DNA from: CAZYPH01 sp964649095
GTDB lineage: Bacteria; Bdellovibrionota; UBA1018; UBA923
Length of the DNA stretch: 6,794 nucleotides
Assembly (NCBI GenBank): GCA_964649095.1
Contig: CAZYPH010000117.1
Span: forward strand, 1-6,794
Direction of reading: 5' to 3'
In this document: piece by piece, positions 5,579 through 6,794 of the stretch
Position numbering within the stretch: position 1 is the first letter of the stretch
Layout: every line of letters begins with the position of its first letter
Translations under genes and position numbers: made by a program
The notes under the pieces: generated by a model
The model's database searches: none
Told to the model about the DNA's origin: nothing
The model's input: only the letters and a program-made list of their open reading frames with translations

Positions 5579-6794
5579 ATGATTCAAGAGCTACACACAC
5601 TATTAAAACAGAAAAAGATTTCGTCGGTTGAGTTGACGAAGGCGTTTCTAAAACGCATCGAGACCGATCCGACCAACTCCTATATTACGGTCTGTGCCGA
5701 AGAGGCTTTGTCTGCGGCTCGAGACGCCGACCAGTCTATCGATCAGGCACAGAGCTCTCTGCATGGTATTCCCATCGCACTAAAAGATTTAATTTGTACA
5801 AAAGATATCGAAACCACCTGTGCGTCGAAAATCTTAAAGGGCTATAAACCACCCTACGATGCAACGGTTGCTACACGGCTAAAAGCCGCTCGTACGCCCA
5901 TGTTGGGTAAACTAAATATGGATGAGTTTGCCATGGGCGGTTCGAATGAAAACTCCGCGTATGGTGTCGTGAAAAATCCGGTCGATTTAACACGTGTTCC
6001 AGGCGGCTCTAGTGGGGGTTCTGCAGCAGCGGTGAAAGCTAATCTTGCTGTGGCCACTTTAGGCAGTGATACTGGTGGCTCGATTCGATTGCCTGCGGCG
6101 TTCACCGGAATCGTTGGTCTCAAACCAACGTATGGTTTAGTGAGTCGTTTTGGTCTCGTGGCTTTTGCGAGTTCGTTAGACCAGTTGGGTCCGATGGCTC
6201 ACACCAGTGAAGATGCGGCACACTTGCTATCGGCAATTGCGGGTTATGATCCCCTCGATTCGACATCGCATCCCAACTATACACCGGGTGTTGACTATGC
6301 CAAAGCCATGCACGCTGCCACGCAACAGAAGTGGCGTATTGGTGTGCCGAAAGAATACTTCAGTAGTGGTATCCAGAGCTCGGTTGCAGACACTGTAAAA
6401 CAAGCGTTAGATACCCTACAAAAACAAGGTCATACGTTAGTCGATATTTCCTTGCCGCATACGCAGTACAGTGTCGCAGTTTATTATATCGTCGCCGTGA
6501 GCGAAGCCTCTTCCAATCTATCCCGTTTCGACGGTGTGCGTTTTGGGCAGCGTGTGGGCGGCGATTTAAGTTTGACCGAGATGTATAAACAGACCCGCGC
6601 GTTATTTGGCGACGAGGTGCAGCGACGTATTCTTTTAGGTACCTTTGCGTTGAGTGCTGGTTATTACGATGCGTATTATAACAAGGCTTGTCAGGTGCGA
6701 GCGTTGATTAGTCGTGATTTTACCGAGGCCTTTAAAAACGTTGATCTCATTGTTGGGCCAGTTACACAAAAGACCGCATTTAAATTAGGTGAAA
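5579..6794 (+). CDS. gatA: GatA, Asp-tRNA(Asn)/Glu-tRNA(Gln) amidotransferase subunit A (3' partial)
   Basis: 405 codons are open to the window end; full-length GatA is about 485 residues, so roughly the last 80 are missing. GatA is the glutaminase of GatCAB: it releases ammonia from glutamine, which is channelled to GatB for tRNA transamidation. It is an amidase-signature enzyme with the Ser-cisSer-Lys triad visible: K69 (GIPIALKDL), S144 (PGGSSGGSAAA) and S168 (SDTGGSIR). The spacing of 75 and 24 residues equals that of S. aureus GatA (K79, S154, S178). Other signatures are LNMDEFAMG, VAFASSLDQLGP, SSNLSRFDGVRFG and RRILLGTFALSAGYYDAYY. Departures from the usual consensus (from memory) are SIRLPAA for SIRQPAA, TYGLVSR for TYGRVSR and GPVTQKTAFKLGE for the PTxPxxAFxxGE type. 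The ATG follows an in-frame TAA at 5558-5560. TTG codons at 5564 and 5573 are possible but less likely starts, and no strong Shine-Dalgarno is seen. gatB probably follows outside the window. Confidence 0.95.
   Translation, partial: MIQELHTLLKQKKISSVELTKAFLKRIETDPTNSYITVCAEEALSAARDADQSIDQAQSSLHGIPIALKDLICTKDIETTCASKILKGYKPPYDATVATRLKAARTPMLGKLNMDEFAMGGSNENSAYGVVKNPVDLTRVPGGSSGGSAAAVKANLAVATLGSDTGGSIRLPAAFTGIVGLKPTYGLVSRFGLVAFASSLDQLGPMAHTSEDAAHLLSAIAGYDPLDSTSHPNYTPGVDYAKAMHAATQQKWRIGVPKEYFSSGIQSSVADTVKQALDTLQKQGHTLVDISLPHTQYSVAVYYIVAVSEASSNLSRFDGVRFGQRVGGDLSLTEMYKQTRALFGDEVQRRILLGTFALSAGYYDAYYNKACQVRALISRDFTEAFKNVDLIVGPVTQKTAFKLGE

Noticed and set aside
1..6794. Mobile element, prophage, CRISPR or defence system
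   Set aside because: No transposase, integrase, terminal repeats, regular spacer array or defence-type gene was found. All long frames are housekeeping genes except the PilZ gene.

Overview
The window looks like ordinary bacterial chromosome of moderate GC content, densely packed with housekeeping genes on the plus strand and one gene on the minus strand. No mobile element, CRISPR array, tRNA, rRNA or riboswitch is visible. The gene set is glmU (3' end), a PilZ-domain gene, glmS, a UvrD/PcrA helicase, gatC and gatA (5' part). This fits a Gram-negative-type bacterium that makes Gln-tRNA or Asn-tRNA by transamidation. A c-di-GMP-type PilZ protein and the sequence style would suit a deltaproteobacterial or Bdellovibrio-like lineage. 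That placement is a guess from memory, and the window holds no taxonomic marker that settles it.

Layout. Bases 1-224 are the last 73 codons of glmU, the acetyltransferase and uridylyltransferase that makes UDP-GlcNAc. A short convergent gap with a weak hairpin follows. Bases 245-796 (minus strand) encode a 183-residue protein with a C-terminal PilZ domain that keeps both c-di-GMP-binding motifs. A divergent intergenic region of about 100 bp (797-899) carries an imperfect inverted repeat and a weak sigma70-like promoter candidate for glmS. From 900 onward the plus strand is almost continuously coding: glmS (900-2783), uvrD/pcrA (2791-5232), gatC (5243-5548) and gatA (5579 to the window end, cut off). 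The gaps of 7, 10 and 30 bp suggest a single operon.

How the genes relate. GlmS makes glucosamine-6-phosphate, and after GlmM (not in the window) GlmU turns it into UDP-GlcNAc for peptidoglycan and LPS, so the two amino-sugar genes flank the inverted PilZ gene. GatC and GatA, with GatB presumably just downstream, form the amidotransferase that corrects Glu-tRNA(Gln) and/or Asp-tRNA(Asn). The helicase between them acts in DNA repair and has no obvious biochemical link to either. I see no previously undescribed system here. The items worth a second look are modest: the PilZ gene between glmU and glmS, the inverted repeat at the glmS promoter candidate, and sequence departures in otherwise conserved motifs of GlmU, GatA and GatC.
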